Source of the DNA: Opitutaceae bacterium | GTDB taxonomy: Bacteria; Verrucomicrobiota; Verrucomicrobiia; Opitutales; Opitutaceae | Direction of reading: 5' to 3' | Assembly (NCBI GenBank): GCA_030693515.1 | Contig: JAUYAK010000020.1 | Location: 1 to 45,277 of the forward strand | Length of the DNA stretch: 45,277 nt | In this document: positions 15,548-24,923 of the stretch, piece by piece | How the letters are laid out: each line of letters opens with the position of its first letter | Position numbering within the stretch: the first letter of the stretch is position 1 | Translations under genes and position numbers: made by a program | The notes under the pieces: generated by a model | The model's database searches: none | Seen by the model: only the letters and a program-made list of their open reading frames with translations | What the model was told of the DNA's origin: nothing

Positions 15548-16960
15548 TCAGCGGACAATCCGGGGCGTGAGAAAGATGACTAATTCAGTGCGGGCGCGCA
15601 GTGTTGCCTTGCTGCTGAACGCGGTGCCGAGCACCGGCACGCGGCCCAACACCGGAATCCGACGGAGGCTCTCTCCACTTTCCTCCGAAATCAGCCCGCC
15701 GATGATTGCGGTTTCACCGTCGCGCAGGCGCACGATGGTGGACGCTTGTTTGACCTCGGTGACGGGTGCCGTCTGGCGTCCGTCCGGACTGGTAACGATC
15801 GCCTGCAACCGCGTGATGGCCGGCAGCACGTCGAGTGTGATAATCTTGTCGCCGTCGATCTGCGGCGTGACCGCGAGGATGGTCCCGATGGTGATCGTCG
15901 AGACGGAGAAATTCTCCTGAGTTTGATTGAATGCGACCGTGGCGCCTGGCTGTTGCAGCGTGGTCGTCTGTTGCAGTCGGAAGAATGGTCGGTCTTCGCC
16001 GACTTTGATGAACGCGGTCTGGTTGTTGAGAGCGCGGAGGCGCGGTTGGGCAACGGTCTTCACTTCGCCTTGCTGCTTGAGCGCCTGAATCACCGCTGAC
16101 GCGCGACCAAAACCAAGGTTGGCCGCAAAGGTGTTCGCCGAGAGGACCGATCCGCCAACCCCTGCTACGTCCACGGGCGAGTGCGCCTGCACGCGCAGGC
16201 CATCAAGCATCGTGCTCGCGAGATCCCAATCGACGCCGAGCTTTTGTTCGTCGCGCAATGTCACCTCGACGAGTTTTGCCTCGATCTCGACCTGCTGCGT
16301 GATCCGGCGGCTCACCAGTTCAATGAAGGCACGAATCAACTCGTGACGTCGCACCGGCGCCGAAATCTGCGCCACGCCGCTGAAACGATTGAGGACCAAA
16401 CTGTCGCCGTCCTTCAGCATCGTCCGCAACTCCGTTTCGAAGGTCGTCCAAAACGTATTCTGGTTTTCCTGGGAAATGGACACCTGGGTTGCGTCGGAAC
16501 CAGCGCTGCCGTTCGCGGGCGACTGACCATTGGTCAGCGGGCTCGCCGCATTGACGCTGCCATTGCCGAACCCGCTGTTCCCACCCATCGCGCCACCGAG
16601 CGTGATCGAAGCACTCCCTGATCCGCTGCGGGTGAGCTGCGGATAGTCGATGGTGTAGAGAACCGTTTTCCGCAGGCGCACCACGAGGCCAGCTGGCGTC
16701 GACTCGAAAAAAAGCCCCGCCGGTTCCACGAGCGCGGTGAGCGCATCGCGGAGCGAACCACCGGAAAAATCTACCGTGACATCGGCGACTATCTCTGGTT
16801 CGGCGTGGATCGGAGTTTTGGTGGCGCGTCCAATCGTTCGGAGTGCGGCGGACAGTGGCGCCTTCTCGAAGTGGAGTGGCCCGACGATTTGATCCAGTGG
16901 CGACGTTTCGGCCCCGGACACGAGCGCGACCGTCAGGAAGAGGCAAAGCAGCGTTTTCAT
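15548..16960 (-). CDS. gspD: Secretin (GspD/PilQ/MshL-like outer-membrane channel)
   Basis: 470 residues with a signal peptide (MKTLLCLFLTVALVSGAETS). An STN/N0-like domain spans ~25-110 (FSGGSLRDALTALVEPAGL), followed by a Gly/Ser/Asn-rich spacer (~115-160), an N1-like region, and the secretin domain from ~220 to the end with VEIEAKLVEVTL, KTVAQPRLRALNNQTAFIKVG and the final IPVLGRVPVLGTAF. It is shorter than GspD and closest in layout to MshL/PilN secretins. It forms the outer-membrane exit for pilus or secreted substrates. It starts 14 bp after the repeat-protein gene and ends 2 bp before the ATPase gene. Confidence 0.92.
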   Translation of the reverse strand: MKTLLCLFLTVALVSGAETSPLDQIVGPLHFEKAPLSAALRTIGRATKTPIHAEPEIVADVTVDFSGGSLRDALTALVEPAGLFFESTPAGLVVRLRKTVLYTIDYPQLTRSGSGSASITLGGAMGGNSGFGNGSVNAASPLTNGQSPANGSAGSDATQVSISQENQNTFWTTFETELRTMLKDGDSLVLNRFSGVAQISAPVRRHELIRAFIELVSRRITQQVEIEAKLVEVTLRDEQKLGVDWDLASTMLDGLRVQAHSPVDVAGVGGSVLSANTFAANLGFGRASAVIQALKQQGEVKTVAQPRLRALNNQTAFIKVGEDRPFFRLQQTTTLQQPGATVAFNQTQENFSVSTITIGTILAVTPQIDGDKIITLDVLPAITRLQAIVTSPDGRQTAPVTEVKQASTIVRLRDGETAIIGGLISEESGESLRRIPVLGRVPVLGTAFSSKATLRARTELVIFLTPRIVR

Positions 16961-16974
16961 GAGAGAGAGATTGA

Positions 16975-19900
16975 TCAGGGCTTTTCGAGCACGAAGGGAG
17001 GCGGTGTCGGGTTGGTTTCGTCGCGCAGAATGGTTCGAGACTGGCCGCGATATCTGAGGGTCGCGGCGGCGATCACGTTGAACGTCTGATTCGCTGGCGG
17101 CGCGGGCAGGTAGAACGCGTCACCCGGCTGATTGGCCTGAACGGTAACGGGACCCGCGCCGGTGACTTCCACGGAGTTTCCCGTGAGGACGGCTGCGCCG
17201 CTCAGAAGGGAAAAATTCACCGGCAGTCCCGAACTCGCGCTTGCGACCAGCGAAAACGGTGGCGACGTCAGCGCGTGATCCCCCGGCGAGGTGAAAGCGA
17301 TCGTCTGAGTGGCCTTCGCGGTGAAATTCGCCTGGAGGGACTTGGCGCGGTCGAGCGTTACGACCGTGGTAGGAGCCGTGCCGCTGGCATCGCCCGTCCA
17401 ATCGAGAAACCGGTGCGTCGCGTCCGGCGTGGCGGCAATTGTCACGATGGTCCCAGCGAGATAGGTGCCGCCCGGCGTGACGCTTCCGCCGCCCACGGCC
17501 GCAGTCGTGAGAGTGAAACTCGTGGCGACGAAGTTCGCGACCACGGCGACGTTGCTGTTGACGACGAAAGATAGCGGATTCGCGGTGCCCGAGATGTCTC
17601 CACTCCAGCTCGCAAACGTGTGGGTCGCATCCGCCGTTGCGGTCAGCGTGGCCGTGCTCCCGACGGGGTAGCTGCCGGCACCGGTGACCGAACCCGCGCC
17701 GGCTGGCGTAGCGCCGGCTGCGACGGCAAACGTGCGCAACGCGAAGTTCGCGACGATGCTGTAGTTTTGCGCGCCGACGGTGAAAGTCAGCGGATTCGCC
17801 GTCCCGGATTGGCCGCCGCTCCATCCCGTGAAGACGTGCGTGGCGTCGGGCGTGGCGGTGAGTGTGGCGCTGGCCCCTTCGGCATACGTGCCCGCGCCAT
17901 TTACGCTGCCGGCACCCAGCGGCGATACGGAGGTCGAGACCGTGCGGTCGATGCCGAGCACCGTCAGGTAGGCGTAGGTGGTCCGGGTGCCGGAGAATGC
18001 TCCCGGGCCATATTCGATCGTATAGCCATAAGTTCCGGGCGAGAGACCGGAGAGCGTCGTCGAACCGCTCGCCGGAGCGGGATAAATCGAGACGCCATTG
18101 TAGTTGGGCGTCCAACCGTGAACCCACTTGAAGTTCGCGCCGGTGATGCTCCAGCTCATCGACGCGCTCTGGTTTGAGTAGATGGCCGTGGGAGTGATGA
18201 CGAGATTGGCGCCCAGCCCGTCCGTGCTGTTGACGACGATGGTGGCGGTTTTCGTCACGGGGCCGCCGGTGCCTTGGGCGACCAGTGTGTAGGTGAACGT
18301 GCCGGCTGGCAGCCCGCCGATGTTCACCGTGAGATTCGGCGAACTCTCATACGGGTTGCCGGTGATCGAGAAACCGGTGACTTTTACCGCCGTGGCGTTG
18401 GTCGTTGACCACGTGAGCGTGGCGGTGCCGCCGACATTCATGGTCGTCGGCGAAATGCTGATGTTGCCGGTGACGCTTGGTCCCGGGGCGCTCACGGTAA
18501 AAGTCGTCGTGCGCGTCAGCGGTCCGCCGGTGCCTTGCGCGGTGAGCGTGTAGGTGTAGGTGCCCGCGGCGAGGCCGCTGACCGTCTGACTACCGTTCGC
18601 GACCGTGCTGCTTACACTAGGGCCGGTGACGGAAACCGACGTCGCATTCGCCGTGCTCCATGAAATCGTCGTCGCGCCTGGCGCAGTCGCACTCGTCGGA
18701 CTGGCGGCCACTGAACCCGTCACGTTGGCGGCAGCGGCGCCCACGGTGACGATGGCCGTGTGCGTGATCGGCCCGCCGTTGCCTTGCGCGGTCAGCGTAA
18801 AAGTGTGGGTGCCCGCGGGCAGTCCGGCGACGTTCTGGCTGCCGCTTGCCAGCGAACTCGAAATTCCCGGACCGGTGACGGCAACCGACGACGCGTTCGC
18901 CGTGCTCCACGAGATCGTGGCGGTGACCGGTTCTGTTCCTGTTGAAGGGTTCGCGCTGATCGCGCCAGTAACGGCGGTGGCGGCGCTCACCACGACGGAG
19001 GCGGTCTGAGTTGCTGGACCGTTTGGTCCCAGCGCCGTGATCGTATAGTCGTATGTGCCGGCCGGCAGTCCCGTCACGGTCTGACTGCCGCTTGTGGCGG
19101 TGCTGCTGAGACCGTTGCCGGTGACGGAAACCGAAGTCGCGTTCGCGCTCGACCACGCGATTGTGGCGGCTCCCGGGGCTGTCGTGGTGGTGGGACTCGC
19201 GTTGATCGAAACTGACACCGAAGCGGCCGACGTGACGATGAACGTGGCCGACCGTGTGACCGGGCCGCCGTTGCCTTGAGCGGTAATAGTATAGGTGTAG
19301 GAGCCGGCGGTTAGTCCGGTGAGCGTCTGGCTGCCGCTGGCGGCCGAACTATTCAGGCCATTCCCGCTTACTGAAACCGAGGACGCATTGGCGCTAGACC
19401 ACGTGACCGTCGTGCCTCCGGGCGCGGTCGCACTGGTGGGACTCAAGGCAATCGAGGCGCTGACCGAGGATGGCGCCGCCACTGTGACGGTTTGCGAAAT
19501 CGTGGCCGAAGTAGCGCCCGCGGCATCGACGGACTGCGCTGTAAACGTCAGCGACGTCGGGCCCGTGTCGGACGTCGTATTGCCCGAATCGTTGTCGGTG
19601 CCGTTTCCTCCTCCGGCGAACGCAAACGCAACGCCGTTCCTCCACACGTTGACCTGGGTGAGGTTGCCGTTGGCGTCGTGGCCGTGCGCGGAAATCGAAT
19701 AGGACTGCCTGCTCGCCACCGTCCCCGGCGTGGAATTCCAAGCGATGGTCGGCGCAGAGTTCGCCGCGTTCACCGTCACCGTCTGCGAGATCGTGGCGGA
19801 AGTGGTGCCGGTGGCATCGACCGCCTGTGCCGTGAATGTAACCGTGGTCGGCCCGGTGTCGGAGGTCGTGTTGCCCGAATCGCTGTCGGTGCCGTTGCCG

Positions 19901-21099
19901 CCACCGGCGAACGCGAAGGCCACCGCGTTTTTCCAAACATTGACCTGGGTGAGGTTGCCGTTGGCGTCGTGGCCGTGCGCGGAAACCGAATAGGACTGCC
20001 CGCTCGCCACCGTCCCCGGCGTGGAATTCCACGCGATGGTTGGCGCGGAGTTCGCCGCGTTCACCGTCACAGTCTGCGTGATCGTGGCGGAAGTGGCGCC
20101 GGTGGCATCGACCGCCTGCGCCGTGAATGTAATCGTGGTCGGCCCGGTGTCGGAGGTCGTGTTGCCCGAATCGTTGTCGGTCCCGTTGCCGCCACCGGAA
20201 AACGCGAAGGCCACCGCGTTTTTCCAAACATTGACTTGGGTGAGGTTGCCGTTGGCGTCGTGGCCGTGCGCGGAAACCGAATAGGACTGCCCGCTCGCCA
20301 CCGTCCCCGGCGTAGAATTCCACGCGATGGTCGGCGCAAAGTTCGCCGCATTCACCGTTACGGTCTGCGAGATCGTGGCGGAGGTGGCGCCGGTAGCATC
20401 GACCGCCTGCGCCGTGAATGTAACCGTGGTCGGCCCGGTGTCGGAGGTCGTGTTGCCCGAATCGTTGTCGGTGCCGTTGCCGCCCCCGGCGAAAGCGAAA
20501 GCCACAGCATTCTTCCACACGTTGACCTGGGTGAGGTTGCCGTTCGCGTCCTGGCCGTGCGCGGAGATCGAATAGGACTGCCCACTCGCCACCGTGCCCG
20601 GCGTGGTATTCCACGCGATCGTCGGCGCGCTGTTCGACGGCGCTTCGACCCAACTGATCGAGGCATACGCGGAGCCGAAGCCAACGGCGTTTTCGCCGTT
20701 GACCCACGTGTAAGCGGTGACGCTCACGCTTGTTCCAATGTTGATTCCACCGCTATACCAATTGCCATCGCCTCCTTTGGTGATCGTGAGGGAGTTTGAT
20801 GCCCACACGCTCTGCGGGTCGGAGCCGTTGGGCACGTTTTGGCTTTGGACCGAGGCACCGATGACGGCTTCGGCGTAGCCCGCGTAGTTGCGACCTCCGC
20901 CCTGTTGCGACGCGCCATAGGCGTTGGCGGTGACGCTGATCGTGATGGAGGACGCGTTGTAGCTGTTGAAATTGACCGTCGCCGATCCCGACGCGAAGGA
21001 AGTGCTTTGAAAGTCGTTAAAGAGTGTCGCGGTAGCCGCGAAGGCAGGTTGGGCGCAAAGAAAGAGGACCAGAGAGAGTGACTTAAGAAGGAGTTTCAT
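16975..21099 (-). CDS. Large secreted Ig-like/InlB-like repeat protein
   Basis: Starting at ATG 21099 (overlapping the previous stop as ATGA) gives 1374 residues with a clear signal peptide (SLSLVLFLCAQPAFA). In order it has: an N-terminal beta domain; four ~97-residue repeats (SAPTIAWNSTPGTVASGQSY...) almost identical in DNA; six or more ~82-residue Ig-like repeats (PTSATAPGATTISWSTANA...); about three InlB-type repeats (GAGSVTGAGSYPVGSTATL, THTFASWSGD); and a final Ig-like domain. No catalytic motif, LPXTG or autotransporter domain is seen. It sits between pseudopilin and secretin genes, so it is probably the exported substrate or an adhesin that contacts recipient cells. Similar repeats occur in many unrelated verrucomicrobial surface proteins. 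Confidence 0.85.
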   Translation of the reverse strand: MKLLLKSLSLVLFLCAQPAFAATATLFNDFQSTSFASGSATVNFNSYNASSITISVTANAYGASQQGGGRNYAGYAEAVIGASVQSQNVPNGSDPQSVWASNSLTITKGGDGNWYSGGINIGTSVSVTAYTWVNGENAVGFGSAYASISWVEAPSNSAPTIAWNTTPGTVASGQSYSISAHGQDANGNLTQVNVWKNAVAFAFAGGGNGTDNDSGNTTSDTGPTTVTFTAQAVDATGATSATISQTVTVNAANFAPTIAWNSTPGTVASGQSYSVSAHGHDANGNLTQVNVWKNAVAFAFSGGGNGTDNDSGNTTSDTGPTTITFTAQAVDATGATSATITQTVTVNAANSAPTIAWNSTPGTVASGQSYSVSAHGHDANGNLTQVNVWKNAVAFAFAGGGNGTDSDSGNTTSDTGPTTVTFTAQAVDATGTTSATISQTVTVNAANSAPTIAWNSTPGTVASRQSYSISAHGHDANGNLTQVNVWRNGVAFAFAGGGNGTDNDSGNTTSDTGPTSLTFTAQSVDAAGATSATISQTVTVAAPSSVSASIALSPTSATAPGGTTVTWSSANASSVSVSGNGLNSSAASGSQTLTGLTAGSYTYTITAQGNGGPVTRSATFIVTSAASVSVSINASPTTTTAPGAATIAWSSANATSVSVTGNGLSSTATSGSQTVTGLPAGTYDYTITALGPNGPATQTASVVVSAATAVTGAISANPSTGTEPVTATISWSTANASSVAVTGPGISSSLASGSQNVAGLPAGTHTFTLTAQGNGGPITHTAIVTVGAAAANVTGSVAASPTSATAPGATTISWSTANATSVSVTGPSVSSTVANGSQTVSGLAAGTYTYTLTAQGTGGPLTRTTTFTVSAPGPSVTGNISISPTTMNVGGTATLTWSTTNATAVKVTGFSITGNPYESSPNLTVNIGGLPAGTFTYTLVAQGTGGPVTKTATIVVNSTDGLGANLVITPTAIYSNQSASMSWSITGANFKWVHGWTPNYNGVSIYPAPASGSTTLSGLSPGTYGYTIEYGPGAFSGTRTTYAYLTVLGIDRTVSTSVSPLGAGSVNGAGTYAEGASATLTATPDATHVFTGWSGGQSGTANPLTFTVGAQNYSIVANFALRTFAVAAGATPAGAGSVTGAGSYPVGSTATLTATADATHTFASWSGDISGTANPLSFVVNSNVAVVANFVATSFTLTTAAVGGGSVTPGGTYLAGTIVTIAATPDATHRFLDWTGDASGTAPTTVVTLDRAKSLQANFTAKATQTIAFTSPGDHALTSPPFSLVASASSGLPVNFSLLSGAAVLTGNSVEVTGAGPVTVQANQPGDAFYLPAPPANQTFNVIAAATLRYRGQSRTILRDETNPTPPPFVLEKP
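19464..20630. repeat. Four tandem 291-bp coding repeats
   Basis: The motif GGCCCGGTGTCGGAGGTCGT starts at 19850, 20141 and 20432, exactly 291 bp apart, and a diverged fourth copy lies further 3' in the gene (GGGCCCGTGTCGGACGTCGT near 19560). Units of 97 codons are in frame. Near-identity of the inner copies points to recent duplication or gene conversion, which can vary the length of the adhesin. Confidence 0.9.
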
Positions 21100-22016
21100 T
21101 GGACGGTGACGGTGGCGTTTTCGCGCAGGTGGAAGCGCAGTGCCTCCACGCCCGGCCACGCCGTGCCGCGGTTGATGGTGATGAGCCGGCCACCAAGAAT
21201 TTCCGGCGTGCTCGCAGCTCCTGAATTCGCCGGGGCGGTGAACGCATTCGGCGTGTTGTTGAACGACACGAACGCCTGTTCGGTCGGGTGATTGCTATTT
21301 ACCGTGACCCGGAATTTAGGGAGCACGATTCGACGCACGATGAGGCGGTTAACTTGGGTGAGTCCGCCCGAGCCTTCGTGCCATGCGGCGATCTGCACCG
21401 CACTCAGCCGGTTTTGCCAAAACGACGGCAGCACCGCCGAGCGGCTCTCCCAATCGTTGTTCCAGATCGCGTCGAACCAACCCGCACTGACTTCATACGC
21501 GGGAAGCGCGAGCCGATCGCTGCGGGCCACGAGACTGATCAGGAGAAACCGCTGGCGTCCGGCCTCATCCGGCCCGGCGAACATCAGTCGCGAATTCCCA
21601 CTGGGGTTGAAGGCGATGCGCGCGAGTTCCGGTTGCGAGCCCGGCGCGAATCCGACTTGGGGCGTGAGTCCGCGGAGGCGCGCGACCTTGGCGAACCACG
21701 CGCCGTTCTCCGTCGTCGAATAGAGTGCCGAGGTCGAAGCGGAGAACACCGTCGGCGAATCAGTCCCCGCAATCGAACCGGGGAGCGCAGCGAGATTCAG
21801 GTTCGTGAGATCCGTATTATCGAACGAGGTGGTGACGGTGGCGGCTAGGTCATCGAGCGCCCGTGCTTCCGCATCGCGCCGGGTGCGCTCGATGACGTCG
21901 CGGACGGATGGCGCGAGCACGGCGGCGAGCGCACCCAGGACGAAGAGCACGAGGACAATTTCCAAGAGCGAGAAACCCCGCGCGCTGATGTGAGACCGGT
22001 GAATGGCGCTTCTCAT
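21096..22016 (-). CDS. Pseudopilin with large head domain
   Basis: 306 residues. The class III signal is RG-FSLLEIVLVLFVLGALAAVL, with Glu at mature position 5, after a 14-residue leader with basic residues. The ~270-residue soluble head is unusually large, as in minor pseudopilins of the GspK/PilX type that cap the fibre. It lies 3 bp after gspF and overlaps the start of the repeat-protein gene by 4 bp, which hints that the head may contact that protein. Confidence 0.88.
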   Translation of the reverse strand: MRSAIHRSHISARGFSLLEIVLVLFVLGALAAVLAPSVRDVIERTRRDAEARALDDLAATVTTSFDNTDLTNLNLAALPGSIAGTDSPTVFSASTSALYSTTENGAWFAKVARLRGLTPQVGFAPGSQPELARIAFNPSGNSRLMFAGPDEAGRQRFLLISLVARSDRLALPAYEVSAGWFDAIWNNDWESRSAVLPSFWQNRLSAVQIAAWHEGSGGLTQVNRLIVRRIVLPKFRVTVNSNHPTEQAFVSFNNTPNAFTAPANSGAASTPEILGGRLITINRGTAWPGVEALRFHLRENATVTVQ

Positions 22017-22019
22017 GGT

Positions 22020-23222
22020 TCAGCGGGCGTTGACGCCGCCCAGGAGGGCGAAGAGCGGAAGGAAGAATGAGAGCGCGATCACGCCCACGACGGCGGTGAG
22101 CGTGGCGAGGATGGTTGGTTCCAACAGGGCGAGCGCAGTTGCGAGCCGGTCGCGCGCCTGCGCGGAAGCGTAGGTTTCGATGTGGTGCAGAGCGGCGCCG
22201 AGCTGGCCCGTCGTTTCACCGGATTTCAGCGCCGCGACGAAGAACGCGGGGAACGCGTGTGCGGCGGGCAGCGCCGCGTGCAGCGGCCGACCCACGGCGA
22301 CGCCATCCCGAGCCGCGTGAATCTGGCGCGAGAGCAGCGCGTTGCCGGTGAGGTCCGCGCCTTGCTTGAGCGCATCCAGGAGCGGTATGCCGGCTTCAAC
22401 CAGCAGTCGCGCGTGCGCCGCGAATCGCGCGGTCGCGACGCAACGTATTACTTCACCCCACACCGGAGTGCGCAGGAGCAGCCTATCGCGCGTTAACCGG
22501 AAGCGCCGGGATTCCCGCAGAAACCAAGCGGCTGCGCCCAAAACGAGCATTCCACCGCCAAGAAGGAGCCAACTTTGGCGGAGCCCCTCGCTGGCCGCGA
22601 TGAGGACTCGCGTGATCACCGGCAAGTCGAGGCGGAGGCTCGTGAAGATCGCCGCAAACTGCGGCACTACTCCGCCCACGAGGAAGACAATCAGCCCCGT
22701 GGTCGCGGTTAGCACGACCGTGGGATAGATGAGCGCGCGCCGCGCGGTGCGCCGCAGTTCCGCCGCGTCGGCGAGGTGACCGGCGAGCGAATGCAATGCG
22801 AGCGGAAGCTGCGCGGACGCTTCGCCGGCCCCGATGACGGCGGCAACGTGCGGAGGAAACTGCCGCTCGAAAAAGCGGCACGCTTCGTGGATCGGCCGGC
22901 CGCCCGCGACTTCCCGGTGAATGTGCGCCAGCATCCGACGGGCGTCGCCCTTGGGCGCATCAGCGGCGAGCTGCGCCAATGCGACATCGGCCGTAACTCC
23001 CGCGCGAAGCTGCAACTCCAATTGATGCAGGAGTGCGATGAAGTCACGGGACGGGAGTTTTATCCGATGGAGCCCCGCCGGCGGCCGGGCCTCGGTCACG
23101 TGCAGTGGCCAAAGATTTCGCTGCCGAAGGATCTCGCGCAGCGATGCGACATCGCGCGCGTCCTCGGTGACGGAGAGCCGGCGACCTTGCGGCCCGATGA
23201 CAGTGGCGGAGTAGAGCGGCAT
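22020..23222 (-). CDS. gspF: GspF/PilC-type inner-membrane platform protein
   Basis: Starting at ATG 23222 (MPLYSATVIGPQGRR) gives 400 residues; the extra upstream 56 residues of the open frame are R/A/P-rich and overlap the neighbouring gene. Two homologous GspF domains are seen (IALLHQLELQLRAGVTADVAL; FAAHARLLVEAGIPLLDAL), each with the usual GE.SG/GETTG turn (IGAGEASAQLPLAL, KSGETTGQLGAAL). Three membrane helices are predicted, the last near the C-terminus. It anchors the ATPase and pseudopilus at the inner membrane. It begins 8 bp after the lipoprotein gene. Confidence 0.92.
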   Translation of the reverse strand: MPLYSATVIGPQGRRLSVTEDARDVASLREILRQRNLWPLHVTEARPPAGLHRIKLPSRDFIALLHQLELQLRAGVTADVALAQLAADAPKGDARRMLAHIHREVAGGRPIHEACRFFERQFPPHVAAVIGAGEASAQLPLALHSLAGHLADAAELRRTARRALIYPTVVLTATTGLIVFLVGGVVPQFAAIFTSLRLDLPVITRVLIAASEGLRQSWLLLGGGMLVLGAAAWFLRESRRFRLTRDRLLLRTPVWGEVIRCVATARFAAHARLLVEAGIPLLDALKQGADLTGNALLSRQIHAARDGVAVGRPLHAALPAAHAFPAFFVAALKSGETTGQLGAALHHIETYASAQARDRLATALALLEPTILATLTAVVGVIALSFFLPLFALLGGVNAR

Positions 23223-23230
23223 GGTGTTCG

Positions 23231-23935
23231 TCACAGCGGAAGCCGAATCCGGACGGGTTTCTCCCCGACCGGCAGGCGGAGGAGATGCCCGGCGTGCCGC
23301 ACGAGCACGGCGCTGGGCTCGATGCCGATGAGCGTCAGTGACTCGATGGTCTGCTCCGATTGAACTGTGCGCTGGTTGATCAGCGCGCACGGTGTCGCTC
23401 CGCCTATCACTCCCTGCACGTGCAGCGTCACCTCTCGGATCGCATCCGCCGGCAGGCTCCGCACCGCGAACGGATTGATGTCGTCGCCGTCTCGCGACTG
23501 CGTGAGGAGTGCCGTGAGATCGATCACTCCATCGGCATTCGGCAGGATTGCCGCTTCGACTGATGGTGGCGGCGTCGGCGCCGGTGGAACTGGTGGCTCG
23601 GACGGAGGTGACGGCGTTGTCGTCGCGACCGCGTCTACACTTGGCTGTGCGGAAACGATGGGCTGAAGGATCGCCGGTGGCAGGATGGCCGGGACCAGCA
23701 CGGGCGCAGGCACCGCGGGTCGGTTCTCGAGTTCGCGCACCCGCTCAAGGAGCGCGTCGTTCTGCGCGATGAGCGCCTGGATGTGCTGCTGTTGCCGCAG
23801 CGTTTTTTCCTGCAGCTCGAGCGACGGCGTGACCATCGGCGCGGGTGGAACAACCGGAACTTGAGCCGCGCGAGGTGCCGACTGGCAGCCGGTCATCGCC
23901 ACCAACGTAGAAAGAAATAGGATTTCAAGGCGCAT
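23231..23935 (-). CDS. PilP/GspC-like lipoprotein
   Basis: Starting at ATG 23935 gives 234 residues with a lipobox (LVAMTGC, Cys17). A coiled segment follows (~38-70, LQEKTLRQQQHIQALIAQND), then a proline-rich spacer (~73-125) able to span the periplasm, and a ~95-residue C-terminal domain (DINPFAVRSL, CALINQRTVQSEQTIESLTL) with the pattern of the HR domain of GspC/PilP. It probably docks the inner platform onto the secretin. It overlaps virB10 by 11 bp and marks the exact junction between the T4SS and pilus modules. Confidence 0.7.
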   Translation of the reverse strand: MRLEILFLSTLVAMTGCQSAPRAAQVPVVPPAPMVTPSLELQEKTLRQQQHIQALIAQNDALLERVRELENRPAVPAPVLVPAILPPAILQPIVSAQPSVDAVATTTPSPPSEPPVPPAPTPPPSVEAAILPNADGVIDLTALLTQSRDGDDINPFAVRSLPADAIREVTLHVQGVIGGATPCALINQRTVQSEQTIESLTLIGIEPSAVLVRHAGHLLRLPVGEKPVRIRLPL

Positions 23936-24923
23936 GGGTTGCAGGGGGCGTGGCGCCATGGCGGGCCCGCCCAAAATCGAGAGTTTCGGTGACGTAGAGA
24001 TAGAATTGCTTGCCGGCAGGAACGCGGACGTAGATGCCGTCGCGCTCCACCGCCTGGCGGATCTGGTCGGCGTATTCGCGGAGGACGGCGCTGGTCCCGC
24101 CGAGTGCAGCGTTGCGGCCCGTCGTGGTGGGGGTGAGGGTTTCACCCAGCAGGGTCGCGGTGGTGCGCGTGTTCTGGAGTGCCGTGGTTGCACTCGAGAG
24201 AAATGCTGCCGCGAAGAGCTGCACCTCGGGCCAGTCATTCGTGCGAAGCACTTCGCCCCGGAGGCCGGCAGAGCCATCGTGCAGGCCCCATGCGCCGGAG
24301 AGCGGGTAGCGTTCGCGATCCAATGCAAGGCCCTGCACGGAGAGTTCAGTGCCGTGATCAGCGCCGGGTGTTCGCCATACGATCCGCCACGTGCCTTGCG
24401 CCGCGAGCCGTTCGCGCGCCCGGTCGGTTGAAGCGCGGCCGTGCACTTCGGCTCCGACCGGCACGATGAGCTGACCGTCGTGCCAGACGGCCTCGGTGAC
24501 CAAACCGATTACCGGCGTGTCGAGACGGTTCGACTCGACCGTCAGCACGGTTTCACAAGGGATCAGCCGGCCATACGGAGCGAATCGCTCCGCCTTCGCG
24601 CTATCGCCTACGCGCACCGGCGTCAGTGAAATCGGAAGAACGGCGGGAGCCTTGGTCGCCACTGGAAGTGACGCGCCTTTCGTCGTGCCATTCGTAGTCG
24701 TCATTGGCGGCAACGGCGTTTCCGCCTGCGGCGTGAAACGCGCGCCTTCCCGCGTAAACGTTTTTGGCGTGGACGGCGCGGCGACCAGCGCGACCGGCTT
24801 CGGCATGGCGGCCGGTTGGTGACGCTTCTGCCAAAAGACGGCGCCGGCTGCGAGGGCCGCGAGGACCCCGACCAGCGTAAGCTGGCCGGTGGGCGTCGAG
24901 AAAAATTCCGTCGAGAACTTCAT
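23925..24923 (-). CDS. trbI: VirB10/TrbI-like T4SS protein
   Basis: 332 residues: a very short cytoplasmic tail, one membrane helix (~14-31), a proline/threonine-rich periplasmic spacer, then a VirB10-type beta domain from ~110 (RLIPCETVLTVESNRLDTPV, DGQLIVPVGAEVHG, and near the end GIYVRVPAGKQFYLYVTETL). VirB10 spans the envelope and senses ATPase state to open the channel. It is overlapped by 4 bp by virB9 upstream. Confidence 0.88.
   Translation of the reverse strand: MKFSTEFFSTPTGQLTLVGVLAALAAGAVFWQKRHQPAAMPKPVALVAAPSTPKTFTREGARFTPQAETPLPPMTTTNGTTKGASLPVATKAPAVLPISLTPVRVGDSAKAERFAPYGRLIPCETVLTVESNRLDTPVIGLVTEAVWHDGQLIVPVGAEVHGRASTDRARERLAAQGTWRIVWRTPGADHGTELSVQGLALDRERYPLSGAWGLHDGSAGLRGEVLRTNDWPEVQLFAAAFLSSATTALQNTRTTATLLGETLTPTTTGRNAALGGTSAVLREYADQIRQAVERDGIYVRVPAGKQFYLYVTETLDFGRARHGATPPATHAP

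Noticed and set aside
19394-20707. 437-residue minus-strand frame within the repeat region
   Set aside because: It is a shifted frame of the same repeats, rich in R, H and Q, with no start signal.
19492-20799. 435-residue plus-strand frame opposite the repeat protein
   Set aside because: It is the antisense image of the 291-bp repeats, so its apparent internal repeats come from the real gene; codon bias supports the minus strand.
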